From JBEBXQ01 sp040391535 (GTDB lineage Bacteria; Bacteroidota; Bacteroidia; Cytophagales; Spirosomataceae), in assembly GCA_040391535.1 (NCBI GenBank), contig JBEBXQ010000049.1, forward strand, positions 1 through 29,443: DNA of 29,443 nt, written 5' to 3'. The position numbers were made by a program, and so were the translations under genes. Shown piece after piece: positions 15,028-22,662 of this stretch. The notes below the pieces were generated by a model. It did no database searches and was not told the DNA's origin. It saw only the letters and a program-made list of their open reading frames with translations. Each line of letters starts with the position of its first letter. Position 1 is the stretch's first letter.

Positions 15028-16164
15028 ATGTTTATACTTTTGAATATTTTTTGGCTACTGGTTATTTCTTATGCTGTTTTTGTACTGATTCTGTGGCTCT
15101 TCTGGAACAGGATTCAGGTATACACTATGGCACAACCAGCAGATCTTTCAACCAGGGTCACCGTGGTCATTCCTGTGCGGAATGAAGAGAATAATATACT
15201 CGCACTACTTGGAGACCTTACTATGCAGGATTACCCAAAAAATTTATTTGAAGTAATGGTTGTAGATGATGCTTCAGAAGATAATACGGTACAGTTAACA
15301 GAGAGTTTTATAGAAAATGCGGATATAAATATAAAGCTAATCCGGATGGGGAATAAAACTTCCTCCTCTCCCAAAAAAGCAGCGATAGAAGCTGCAATTG
15401 CAAAGTCTGAAGGAGATTTTATCATTACAACTGATGGAGATTGCCGTGTAGATAGAGGCTGGATCTCATGTTACATTTCAATGTATGAACAAACAAACGC
15501 AAAACTTATCAGTGGTCCGGTAACCTTTACAGCCGAACAGCAATTTACTGACTATTTACAAACGGTGGAGTTCTCAAGCCTTATAGGCACGGGAGCTGCC
15601 TGTATACAGGCCGGATCACCAACCATGTGTAACGGCGCCAATCTGGGATACAGGAAAGAAGCATTCCTGACAGTAAATGGTTTTGAAGGTGTCAGGCATA
15701 TTGCTTCAGGAGACGATGAATTTCTGATGCAGAAAATCAGGCAAAAGTTTCCGGACGGAATACGTTTTCTGAAACATCATCAGGCAATCGTAAAAACACA
15801 TGCCCATCAGACCTGGAAAGGTTTTTTTAATCAGCGGAAAAGATGGGCCAGCAAATGGCAACATTATGATTCTATTATACCCCGCTTGATGGCCGTATAC
15901 GTATTTTTGTCCAATGCAGTTCTGCCGGTTTCATTTTTAGCAACCCTTGCCGGGTTTATACACCCGAATATCACCTTGGCCCTGTGGCTCCTGAAATGCC
16001 TTCCCGAATGGCTTTTCATAAGTACAGTATTAAGATTCCTGGGTAAAGAAAATTCAATTCTGTTTATTCCCCTGGTTCAGATTGTATACCCTTTATATAT
16101 ATTTCTTTTCGGTTTGTCAGGATCATCCAAAGGCTATTTATGGAAAGACCGGGAACTGCAATAG
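15028..16164 (+). CDS. Membrane GT2-family glycosyltransferase
   Basis: 378-residue inverting glycosyltransferase of family 2. It has an N-terminal membrane segment (about 3-25), then the GT-A core: VVIPVRNEENN (46-56), VVDDASEDNT with the nucleotide-binding Asp pair 80-81, the metal-binding DGD (136-138) in ITTDGDCRVD, the GDDE motif (228-231), and QRKRW (269-273), which matches the Q(Q/R)xRW signature typical of chain-building GT2 enzymes. Two to three membrane helices follow (about 285-370), and the protein ends in LWKDRELQ. It is the partner of the flippase-like gene 5 bp upstream. A second GT2 gene at 21200 has the same layout and a similar end (VWKDREY). The sugar and acceptor cannot be told from sequence. 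It is convergent with the Rpn gene, leaving only 4 bp between stops. Confidence 0.93.
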   Translation: MFILLNIFWLLVISYAVFVLILWLFWNRIQVYTMAQPADLSTRVTVVIPVRNEENNILALLGDLTMQDYPKNLFEVMVVDDASEDNTVQLTESFIENADINIKLIRMGNKTSSSPKKAAIEAAIAKSEGDFIITTDGDCRVDRGWISCYISMYEQTNAKLISGPVTFTAEQQFTDYLQTVEFSSLIGTGAACIQAGSPTMCNGANLGYRKEAFLTVNGFEGVRHIASGDDEFLMQKIRQKFPDGIRFLKHHQAIVKTHAHQTWKGFFNQRKRWASKWQHYDSIIPRLMAVYVFLSNAVLPVSFLATLAGFIHPNITLALWLLKCLPEWLFISTVLRFLGKENSILFIPLVQIVYPLYIFLFGLSGSSKGYLWKDRELQ

Positions 16165-16168
16165 AAAC

Positions 16169-17194
16169 CTACTGACTTCCTTTTTTTACCTCACTGACAA
16201 ATTCAGGAGTAACCTCCAGAAGCCGGCAAATCATATCTTCTTCTATGCCATTTGACAGCATACTAGAGATATTCTTAATCAGAGTCTCTCTGATTCCTTT
16301 TTCGTGGCCTTGCTGAAGTCCTTGCCGAATACCTTCTTGAATTCCTTCCTGGTGTCCTTGTTGGTGTCCTTCTTGAATTCCTTCCAGGTGCCCTTGTTGG
16401 TGCCCCATTTCATGTCCCTTCTCCCATCCTCTCTGCATTGCTTTTTCGGCATTTTCTGCAGCTATTTTTTCAGCATAACGGACTGCACTCTCATAATCCC
16501 ATTTTGCTTTTAAACTTGAATCATATGCCATGCGTTCTTCCGGTTTTAATTTACTAAGCTCGGCTATTCTGAAAACCTTCTCAAAAACTCTTTTATCAAG
16601 ATATAGTGGTATTTTATCCATACCGCTAAGATGTTTTAATAAAAACAACCAACGATCCAGATCAGTTTCAAGCTGGTCTTCTGTTTTCGTAAATTTAGGT
16701 AGTTCAATAAATTTATATTCGAGTTTATCATAAAATATCTCATGAGTTTCCCGATCACTCAGCACATAATTGTGAAGATAAAAATCATCGTGGCTCTCCA
16801 TTCTGAATTCAAGAAGTGCAATGAAGAAAACTTCTTTTAGCTGATAATTCCAGGATTTTTTGCTTCGCTGGACTTGAGAACTGATAAGTCGGGATGTATA
16901 GAAAACAGCTCTGTCTTTAAAATTCTCCTGACGGGCTCTTTGCATCTCAACAATAAACTGCTCTCCGTTGTCACCGGTACACAGCAAATCAAATATAACC
17001 TTCCGGTCGGCTACGTAATCGCCATTCCGTTCTGCATTGTTATAAGTCAGGTCCCGGATTACTTTCCGGCCCTGAAACAGCTGGTTCAGGAAATCGATTA
17101 AAATGTCTTTATGGGGTTCTGATCCAAAAAGCCTTTTGAAACCATAATCGGTCAATGGGTCGATAAAACGGCCCGGTGTTGGGTTTGTATACAT
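16169..17194 (-). CDS. Rpn-family PD-(D/E)XK nuclease / putative transposase-like protein
   Basis: Member of the Rpn (recombination-promoting nuclease; PD-(D/E)XK 'transposase') family. The N-terminus FIDPLTDYGFKRLFGSE is diagnostic. The likely active site is Asp73 in KVIFDLLC with Glu87 and Gln89 in FIVEMQRAR (numbers from the TTG at 17206). The middle (100-250) follows the family, ending in ESAVRYAEKIAAENAEKAMQRG. Next comes a degenerate Gly-rich linker (about 260-305) of GHQQG/GIQEG units, then a short helical C-terminus (SSMLSNGIEEDMICRLLEVTPEFVSEV). I choose the ATG at 17194 over the TTG at 17206. Family members act as DNases; some are anti-phage toxins held in check by a short form made from an internal start, and Met226 and Met257 could serve here, which is inference. 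A perfect inverted repeat spans the start codon. Confidence 0.9.
   Translation of the reverse strand: MYTNPTPGRFIDPLTDYGFKRLFGSEPHKDILIDFLNQLFQGRKVIRDLTYNNAERNGDYVADRKVIFDLLCTGDNGEQFIVEMQRARQENFKDRAVFYTSRLISSQVQRSKKSWNYQLKEVFFIALLEFRMESHDDFYLHNYVLSDRETHEIFYDKLEYKFIELPKFTKTEDQLETDLDRWLFLLKHLSGMDKIPLYLDKRVFEKVFRIAELSKLKPEERMAYDSSLKAKWDYESAVRYAEKIAAENAEKAMQRGWEKGHEMGHQQGHLEGIQEGHQQGHQEGIQEGIRQGLQQGHEKGIRETLIKNISSMLSNGIEEDMICRLLEVTPEFVSEVKKGSQ
16332..16403 (-). repeat. 36-bp tandem repeat in the Rpn linker
   Basis: Two adjacent 36-base units (16332-16367 and 16368-16403) differ at three positions. They encode GHQQGHQEGIQE and GHQQGHLEGIQE. More diverged copies of a 12-base sub-unit extend the Gly-rich linker on both sides. 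Because the unit is a multiple of three, copy-number change would lengthen or shorten the linker without breaking the frame. Confidence 0.85.
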
Positions 17195-17222
17195 AGTGTG
17201 TGGCAATACGTGTATACAAACC
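17182..17222. repeat. Perfect 12-bp inverted repeat spanning the Rpn start codon
   Basis: GGTTTGTATACA (17182-17193) and its exact reverse complement TGTATACAAACC (17211-17222) flank a 17-base spacer. In the Rpn mRNA the 3' arm carries the U and G of the AUG at 17194 and codons 2-4, and the 5' arm lies upstream. It could be a hairpin that hides the start codon or a repressor operator. The spacer is too short to suggest an invertible promoter. Confidence 0.8.
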
Positions 17223-17296
17223 TATAAAATTCCTGGTTTATTGAAAAATACAGGGATTCAGAAATTAATTCAATATCAAAACATTACATCTGAATA

Positions 17297-17680
17297 TCAT
17301 TCAGACTCACAATTAACAACCGGTTCCAGCTGCTCATATTCTTCTTTGCTGAAAAGCCTGGATTTAGTTATAAAACGTACACCCAGCGGAATTTCCAATG
17401 AAAAACTTGCTCCACGGCCTGGTGCCACATCAATGGTGAGCTGAGAAAACTTCCAGTATTCAAACTGGTCTGCGCTCATATAAAAATCGCATCCGTAGAT
17501 CCGCCCGAGGCATACATCACTGCTACCTATCCTGAATTCTCCTTTAGGGTAGCACATGGGTTGGGAACCATCGCAGCAACCTCCACTCTGATGAAACATC
17601 AGTTCTCCATTTTCATCTTTCAGACGATCAATGATTTCAATGGCACCTTCCGTAATTAACAATCTCTGTACAGATGACAT
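17297..17680 (-). CDS. DUF779 family protein, partner of aldehyde dehydrogenase
   Basis: Small conserved protein of the DUF779 family, 127 residues from the ATG at 17680. The hallmark is the Cys-rich block MFHQSGGCCDGSQPMC, followed by YGCDFYMSADQFEYWKFSQL and DVAPGRGASFSLE. The family is regularly found next to acetaldehyde/aldehyde dehydrogenase genes of the acoD/exaC type, as here. Its molecular role is not established; the conserved cysteines suggest metal or thiol chemistry, which is speculation. A longer frame could start at 17722, but those extra 14 codons lie across the terminator-like hairpin at 17703-17738 and before the family's normal start, so I reject them. Expression probably depends on read-through from the aldehyde dehydrogenase gene 73 bp upstream. 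Confidence 0.88.
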   Translation of the reverse strand: MSSVQRLLITEGAIEIIDRLKDENGELMFHQSGGCCDGSQPMCYPKGEFRIGSSDVCLGRIYGCDFYMSADQFEYWKFSQLTIDVAPGRGASFSLEIPLGVRFITKSRLFSKEEYEQLEPVVNCESE

Positions 17681-17702
17681 ACATTTGATATTTAAGACAG
17701 AC

Positions 17703-17738
17703 AAAAATACGGGATCCGTCATGAAGACAGATCCCGTA
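17703..17738 (-). terminator. Terminator or attenuator between aldehyde dehydrogenase and DUF779 genes
   Basis: TACGGGATC (17708-17716) pairs exactly with GATCCCGTA (17730-17738) around a 13-base loop. On the minus strand it is followed by five T. It sits 15 bases after the aldehyde dehydrogenase gene and 22 bases before the DUF779 start, so it may reduce DUF779 expression relative to the dehydrogenase. Confidence 0.75.
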
Positions 17739-17753
17739 AATACTCAAGCCGGA

Positions 17754-19277
17754 TCAAAAGAATCCCAGCTTGTTTTTATTATAAGAAATCAACATGTTTT
17801 TAGTTTGCCGGTAGTGGTCAAGCATCATCTTATGATTTTCGCGCCCGAAACCGGATTTTTTATATCCGCCAAACGGAGCATGGGCCGGATAGGCGTGATA
17901 ATTATTCACCCAAACCCTACCGGCCTGAATAGCCCTTGGTACCTGATATAACTCGTGCGCGTCGCGTGTCCAAACCCCGGCACCCAATCCGTAAAGGGTA
18001 TCATTCGCAATCTCAATCGCTTCCTCAGTTGTTTTGAAAGTGGTAACACATACTACAGGACCAAAGATCTCTTCCTGAAAAATTCTCATCTTATTATGCC
18101 CTTTGAAAATAGTAGGCTGAATATAATACCCCTCTCCTAGTTCCCCTTCCAGTTTGTTAACGTCACCGCCGGTAAGCAGTTCGGCCCCTTCTTCTTTCCC
18201 AATAGACAGGTACGACTGAATTTTCTCATACTGATCATTGGAAGCCTGCGCTCCTATCATAGTAGAAGGGTCAAGCGGGTGGCCTGCTTTAATTGCTTTG
18301 GTACGCTCTATCACACGTGCTATAAAGGCATCGTAGATACTTTCATGCACAAGCATTCTGGACGGGCAGGTACAGATTTCACCCTGGTTGAGAGCAAACA
18401 GTACGGCCCCTTCGATAGCTTTGTCGAGGAATTCATCATCGGCATCCATTACCGACGGAAAGAAAATATTCGGTGATTTCCCGCCCAGTTCCATTGTCGC
18501 CGGAATAATATTTTCTGAAGCATACTGCAGAATCAGACGTCCGGTCGTAGTTTCTCCGGTGAAAGCTACCTTGGCAATTTTCGGAGAGGTTGCCAGCGGC
18601 TTCCCCGCTTCTATACCAAAACCGTTGACAATATTTAAAACCCCTGCCGGCAGAATATCACCAATAATCTCCATCAGCACAAGAATAGAAGTTGGGGTTT
18701 GTTCTGCTGGTTTTACAACGGTACAGTTACCGGCTGCCAGGGCAGGAGCAATTTTCCAGGTGGCCATGAGCAAAGGGAAATTCCATGGAATGATCTGTCC
18801 TACCACACCCAGTGGTTCATGCAGACAAATACTCACGGTGTTTTCATCATGCTCTGAAATCGTTCCTTCATCGGCTCTGATAACAGAAGCAAAGTACCTG
18901 AAATGGTCTACACACAGGGGCAGGTCAGCTGCTTTGGTTTCTCGCACAGGTTTACCGTTATCAACCGTTTCCACGGCGGCCAGATAATCGAGGTTATCTT
19001 CTATAGCCTGAGCTACTTTCATTAAAATATTACTTCTGTAAGCAGGAGAAGCTTTACCCCAGGTAGCAAATGCCTCATGCGCAGCATCAAGGGCTAAATC
19101 AATATCTTCCTTTGTTGACCTGGCTACTTTCGTAAAAACTTTACCATCAATCGGTGAAACATTATCAAAATATTGCCCTTTTACCGGGGCTACCCATTTC
19201 CCGCCGATATAGTTGTCATACTTATCCTTAAAGGTAGGACGAGCTACAAGATTCCGGGTTTCTGTTAGTGTTGACAT
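17754..19277 (-). CDS. NAD-dependent aldehyde dehydrogenase (acetaldehyde dehydrogenase, AcoD/ExaC-like)
   Basis: 507-residue class 3-type aldehyde dehydrogenase that oxidises acetaldehyde or similar short aldehydes to the acid with NAD. Visible catalytic residues are Asn166 in IIPWNFPLLMA, Glu263 in TMELGGKSPN and the nucleophile Cys302 in NQGEICTCPSR; the second Cys at 304 is common in the acetaldehyde group. The NAD-binding region includes KPAEQTPTSIL and AFTGETTTGR (239-247). The C-terminus NMLISYNKNKLGFF and the adjoining DUF779 gene fit the AcoD/ExaC subgroup. It is soluble, with no signal peptide. It is divergent from an AraC-type regulator across about 310 bp, a standard layout for local control. 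A one-mismatch -7 element, GATATTTG (minus strand of 19322-19329), lies about 45 bases upstream of the ATG. Confidence 0.95.
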   Translation of the reverse strand: MSTLTETRNLVARPTFKDKYDNYIGGKWVAPVKGQYFDNVSPIDGKVFTKVARSTKEDIDLALDAAHEAFATWGKASPAYRSNILMKVAQAIEDNLDYLAAVETVDNGKPVRETKAADLPLCVDHFRYFASVIRADEGTISEHDENTVSICLHEPLGVVGQIIPWNFPLLMATWKIAPALAAGNCTVVKPAEQTPTSILVLMEIIGDILPAGVLNIVNGFGIEAGKPLATSPKIAKVAFTGETTTGRLILQYASENIIPATMELGGKSPNIFFPSVMDADDEFLDKAIEGAVLFALNQGEICTCPSRMLVHESIYDAFIARVIERTKAIKAGHPLDPSTMIGAQASNDQYEKIQSYLSIGKEEGAELLTGGDVNKLEGELGEGYYIQPTIFKGHNKMRIFQEEIFGPVVCVTTFKTTEEAIEIANDTLYGLGAGVWTRDAHELYQVPRAIQAGRVWVNNYHAYPAHAPFGGYKKSGFGRENHKMMLDHYRQTKNMLISYNKNKLGFF

Positions 19278-19590
19278 AATGCTATTAACGATTTAAATTC
19301 ATCAAAATTTAATATTAATTACAAATATCGTATAGTATTTTTTTATTTCGTTTAAGTATTATATCACAATTTACCAATATAATATCATTTCTGTTTAATT
19401 TGCTTTAGCAAAAAAGATAGCGTCACAAAAACCAAAACACTTTTTCGGCCGTTTTATCAGTACAAATACATTAGTAACAGAAAGCAGACCTATTAATTAT
19501 AAAGTCACGGACCTTTCAACGGTTACACTATTAAGTCCGTGATACCTGATTTAAAATACTACGGGGCAATTGATCGATAAAACAGAAAAT
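19278..19590. promoter_or_regulatory. Divergent regulatory region, aldehyde dehydrogenase / araC-type regulator
   Basis: This AT-rich gap of about 310 bp has no gene. The half next to the dehydrogenase holds the candidate -7 element at 19322-19329. The half next to the regulator holds a perfect 8-bp inverted repeat, TCACGGAC (19505-19512) and GTCCGTGA (19535-19542), with a 22-base spacer. That repeat is a candidate binding site for the adjacent AraC-type protein. Confidence 0.5.
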
Positions 19591-20535
19591 ATGGCGGGAC
19601 AGAAAGAGGTGCTTCCTCAATTCCAAAATTTAACTCCTTATCACAAGCTTGAAAAGCTGGTTGAAAACCGGACTGTTTTTTCAATGAGTCATTGTGAGCT
19701 CAATATTTTTGAGACTTTCCGGAAAAGTGAGAGAGTCAGTCTGAAATTTGACCATCTGGTTTTTACGACGATGCTCAGAGGCAAAAAAGTGATGAATCTT
19801 TTTGATAATCAAAGATTTGATTATTTACCGGGCGAATCTGTGGTAGTCCCATCTAATGAAGAAATGCTGATTGATTTTCCGGAAGCCACCTATAACAGCC
19901 CTTCACAATGCATCGCACTGACCATTGATGACCAAAACATTAAAGAGACGCTGGATATTCTCAATGAGAAATTTACCAAAGCCGAAGACAAGGATAGCTG
20001 GTCACTGGATCCTAAGCAATTTCATATTCAGAATACAGCCGAAATCGCAAAAACAGTTGACCGGATTATTCATATATCAAGGGAGAATAATTCCTCAAGA
20101 GATATTTTTGCCAATCTGGCTGTAAAGGAATTACTGATCAGGTTAATGCAAACGCAGGCCCGGAAAACCATTTTCACTGATTATCTGAAACATGCTTCCA
20201 GTAACCGCTTCGCTTACATCGTTAAATATATCAAAGAAAATATTGCTGAAAACCTCCGAATCGACCGGCTCAGTAATCTGGCCTGTATGAGTAAGCCTCA
20301 TTTTTTCAGAAGTTTTAAACAGGAATTCGGTATTACTCCTGTTGAATTTATTCTACGGGAACGCATCGATACTGCAAAAAGAGTATTGGGTGAACCCGAC
20401 TCCAACATTACAGATGCCGCTTTCAGGACAGGTTTTCAGAGTATCAGCTATTTTTGCAGTGTATTTAAGAAATTAGAAGGCATAACCCCGAATGATTATA
20501 AAAAGGCGCTGAACCCAGCCCGATTGATTACTTAA
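19591..20535 (+). CDS. AraC-family transcriptional regulator
   Basis: Transcription factor of about 314 residues. An N-terminal sensing region (about 1-190) includes FETFRKSERVSLKFDHLVF and DYLPGESVVVPSNEEM, a cupin-like pattern. It is followed by a C-terminal AraC DNA-binding domain of about 100 residues: IKENIAENLRIDRLSNLACM, SKPHFFRSFKQEFGITPVEF, and DAAFRTGFQSISYFCSVFKK, the two helix-turn-helix units. The ATG at 19591 is preferred to a TTG at 19570. The N-terminal part resembles the AraC_N type found beside alcohol and aldehyde dehydrogenase genes. By position it should control the divergent aldehyde dehydrogenase gene, and possibly its own operon: the deacetylase gene starts 6 bp downstream. 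The inducing ligand is unknown. Confidence 0.92.
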   Translation: MAGQKEVLPQFQNLTPYHKLEKLVENRTVFSMSHCELNIFETFRKSERVSLKFDHLVFTTMLRGKKVMNLFDNQRFDYLPGESVVVPSNEEMLIDFPEATYNSPSQCIALTIDDQNIKETLDILNEKFTKAEDKDSWSLDPKQFHIQNTAEIAKTVDRIIHISRENNSSRDIFANLAVKELLIRLMQTQARKTIFTDYLKHASSNRFAYIVKYIKENIAENLRIDRLSNLACMSKPHFFRSFKQEFGITPVEFILRERIDTAKRVLGEPDSNITDAAFRTGFQSISYFCSVFKKLEGITPNDYKKALNPARLIT

Positions 20536-20541
20536 CGCATC

Positions 20542-21168
20542 ATGAAATCTTATTTGCATTATTCGCCGTTCTGGTTAAAAGCTCTTTTTCCCAAATATCA
20601 CTGGCGGATCAACACAAAAGAAAAAGTTGTATATCTTACTTTTGATGACGGGCCAATTCCGGAAGTAACTGAATTTGTCCTGGAAACTCTGAACAGTTAC
20701 CAGGCGAAGGCTACTTTTTTCTGCATTGGAGACAATGTGAACAAACATCCGGATATCTATAAAAAACTACTCCATAGTTTTCATCGGATCGGAAACCATA
20801 CTTACAACCATCTTAATGGCTGGAAATCGGATTCGGACACGTATCTTGAGAATTATCACCTTTGCAATGAAACACTGAAAATCAAAACGAATCTGTTCCG
20901 TCCGCCTCATGGCAGGATCACCAAACAACAGGCACAGCTGCTTCCTCCGGACACCAAGGTAATTATGTGGGATGTCCTGTCGGGTGATTTTGATAATGAT
21001 CTGCATTGTGAAAAATGTCTCAAAAAATCAATCGCACATACTAAAAGGGGGTCTATTGTAGTATTTCACGACAGTCTGAAAGCAAAGAACAACCTTTATT
21101 ATACGTTACCAAGATATCTTGATCATTTTTCTTCCCTTGGATATCGTTTTGAAACTTTGCCGTGTTAA
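20542..21168 (+). CDS. Polysaccharide deacetylase (NodB/CE4 homology)
   Basis: 208-residue NodB-domain deacetylase that removes N- or O-acetyl groups from glycans in a metal-dependent way. All five CE4 motifs are visible: TFDDGP (33-38, catalytic and metal Asp35/Asp36), HTYNH (86-90, metal His86 and His90), RPPHG (120-124), DVLSGDF (144-150) and VFHDS (174-178, His176). There is no signal peptide; a short hydrophobic/aromatic N-terminus (YSPFWLKALFPKYHW) could bind membrane. Substrate is unknown: chitin-like oligosaccharide, peptidoglycan or a glycolipid. It lies 6 bp after the AraC-type gene and 31 bp before a GT2 gene with a QRKRW motif. This deacetylase/glycosyltransferase pairing is reminiscent of NodB with NodC, though the glycosyltransferase is not NodC itself. 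Confidence 0.94.
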   Translation: MKSYLHYSPFWLKALFPKYHWRINTKEKVVYLTFDDGPIPEVTEFVLETLNSYQAKATFFCIGDNVNKHPDIYKKLLHSFHRIGNHTYNHLNGWKSDSDTYLENYHLCNETLKIKTNLFRPPHGRITKQQAQLLPPDTKVIMWDVLSGDFDNDLHCEKCLKKSIAHTKRGSIVVFHDSLKAKNNLYYTLPRYLDHFSSLGYRFETLPC

Positions 21169-21199
21169 TTTCGCAGTTCAATCATAACCTGCAATGTAA

Positions 21200-22192
21200 T
21201 TGAGCGCTTATCCGTTTATCAGTATTCTGGTGGCGGCACGTAATGAAGAATATAACATTATACGCTGCCTCCACAGCTTGCACCGGCTTGACTATCCTGG
21301 AAACCGGATTGAAATCCTGATTGGAAATGACGGGTCTTCTGATCAGACCTCTGCGCTTGTCAGGAACTTTATTCATGACAAACAGCAATTCAGGTTACTG
21401 GATATAGTTTACAGAGAAGCCGGACTGAAAGGCAAAACGAATGTACTGGCGCAGCTGGTCCGGATTGCGCAGGGAGAATATTACTTTTTCTGTGATGCTG
21501 ATATTGCCGTCAATAGTAACTGGATAAAAAATATGCTCAGGCATTTCCACCCAGGCGTTGGTGTTGTAAACGGCATTACGGTTATGGAAAGCAAAGGCAT
21601 TTATTCTGATTGTCAATCAATTGAGTGGATCCTGGCACTCAGCTCATTCAAACTGCTTTCGTTTTTCAATATCCCCGTTACCTCCATGGGCAATAACATG
21701 GCTGTATCTTCTGAGGCTTATCATGCAACTGGTGGTTATGAGCATATCGGATTTTCGGTCGTGGAAGATTATGCCTTGTTCAAGGCTATCCTTGGAAAAG
21801 GATATCGCTTTTACCAGACTTTCGAACCCGGTGTTATTGCCGGTTCGGTTCCGGTAGATAGTATAAAAAGTCAGCTGGCGCAACGCAAACGATGGATGCA
21901 GGGGGCCATGCAGATCCCGGCCTGGCTGATCTCCTTATTTATAGCCGGGACGCTCCTCCCCCTTATATGCCTGGCTTTTCTGCCGTTCTATACCCTGACA
22001 TCAGCTTGTCTGCTTTTTGCTTCTTATGCTCTTATCACGATTTTCTCAGGAATGGGAATACTCTATCTCAATCAGTTCAGATTAATGAAGTCCCTGCCTT
22101 TCTTCTGGTTTTATCTATCCGCTATGAACCTGCTGAGCCTGATCAGTCATTTCAGGCCCGGAAAAATCGTCTGGAAAGATCGCGAATATTAA
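21200..22192 (+). CDS. GT2-family glycosyltransferase with C-terminal membrane segments
   Basis: 330-residue family 2 glycosyltransferase. The GT-A core begins at once with PFISILVAARNEEYNI, then IGNDGSSDQTSA (Asp44), the metal motif DAD (99-101) in FFCDADIAVNSNW, the ED catalytic pair (189-190) in SVVEDYALF, and QRKRW (228-232). Three to four hydrophobic helices follow (about 240-320), and the chain ends in IVWKDREY. It lacks the N-terminal membrane segment of the related gene at 15028 but shares its overall plan. The only usable start is a TTG at 21200, because an ATG just upstream is followed directly by TAA. It is the third gene of the AraC-deacetylase-GT2 operon. Donor and acceptor are not predictable. 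Confidence 0.92.
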   Translation: MSAYPFISILVAARNEEYNIIRCLHSLHRLDYPGNRIEILIGNDGSSDQTSALVRNFIHDKQQFRLLDIVYREAGLKGKTNVLAQLVRIAQGEYYFFCDADIAVNSNWIKNMLRHFHPGVGVVNGITVMESKGIYSDCQSIEWILALSSFKLLSFFNIPVTSMGNNMAVSSEAYHATGGYEHIGFSVVEDYALFKAILGKGYRFYQTFEPGVIAGSVPVDSIKSQLAQRKRWMQGAMQIPAWLISLFIAGTLLPLICLAFLPFYTLTSACLLFASYALITIFSGMGILYLNQFRLMKSLPFFWFYLSAMNLLSLISHFRPGKIVWKDREY

Positions 22193-22198
22193 ACCGTA

Positions 22199-22618
22199 TT
22201 AATACTGATAATTGATCATCCAGGTGATGCCGAATTTATCTGTAAATGATCCGAAATAAGCACCCCAGAATGTATCCTGCAACTCCATGTCAACAACTCC
22301 GCTTTCAGAGAGTGCATGAAAAAGGTAATCAGTCTGTTCTTTACTATCTGTCATAATGGTCAGATGTACATTATTTCCCGCAATAAACGTATGCCCCAGA
22401 GACGCTAATACGTCATTTCCTAATAACAGGGGGCCATTGAGTACAGGCAGACAAATGTGCATTATTTTATGTTTATCTTCTGCCGAAAACTCCTCACACC
22501 CCGGTGTTTCTCCGAATCTTTGGAACTCTGTAAACTCTCCCCCGAATACCGATTTATAAAAATTAAATGCTTCCTCGGTATTGCCCGGAAAATTCAGATA
22601 TGGATTAAGCGTTGCCAT
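22199..22618 (-). CDS. VOC-superfamily PhnB-like protein
   Basis: 139-residue protein of the glyoxalase/vicinal-oxygen-chelate fold, PhnB-like subgroup. Landmarks are LNPYLNFPGNTEEAFNFYKSVFGG at the start, KIMHICLPVLNGPLLLGND, LTIMTDSKEQTDYLFHALSESG, and WGAYFGSFTDKFGITWMINY at the end. Members are common and mostly without a known reaction; some are mis-named 3-demethylubiquinone methyltransferase. It is cytoplasmic. It follows the 78-residue gene by 44 bp on the same strand and is probably the last gene of a three-gene operon. It is convergent with the GT2 gene, with 6 bp between stops. Confidence 0.92.
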   Translation of the reverse strand: MATLNPYLNFPGNTEEAFNFYKSVFGGEFTEFQRFGETPGCEEFSAEDKHKIMHICLPVLNGPLLLGNDVLASLGHTFIAGNNVHLTIMTDSKEQTDYLFHALSESGVVDMELQDTFWGAYFGSFTDKFGITWMINYQY

Positions 22619-22662
22619 AGAATAAATAGTTTATGTAACTGATAAAAATTGTTCTGTCCGAT

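Noticed and set aside
17182..17222. Inverted repeat read as an invertible promoter or transposon ends
   Set aside because: The spacer is only 17 bases and holds no promoter; no transposase gene is bounded by the arms.
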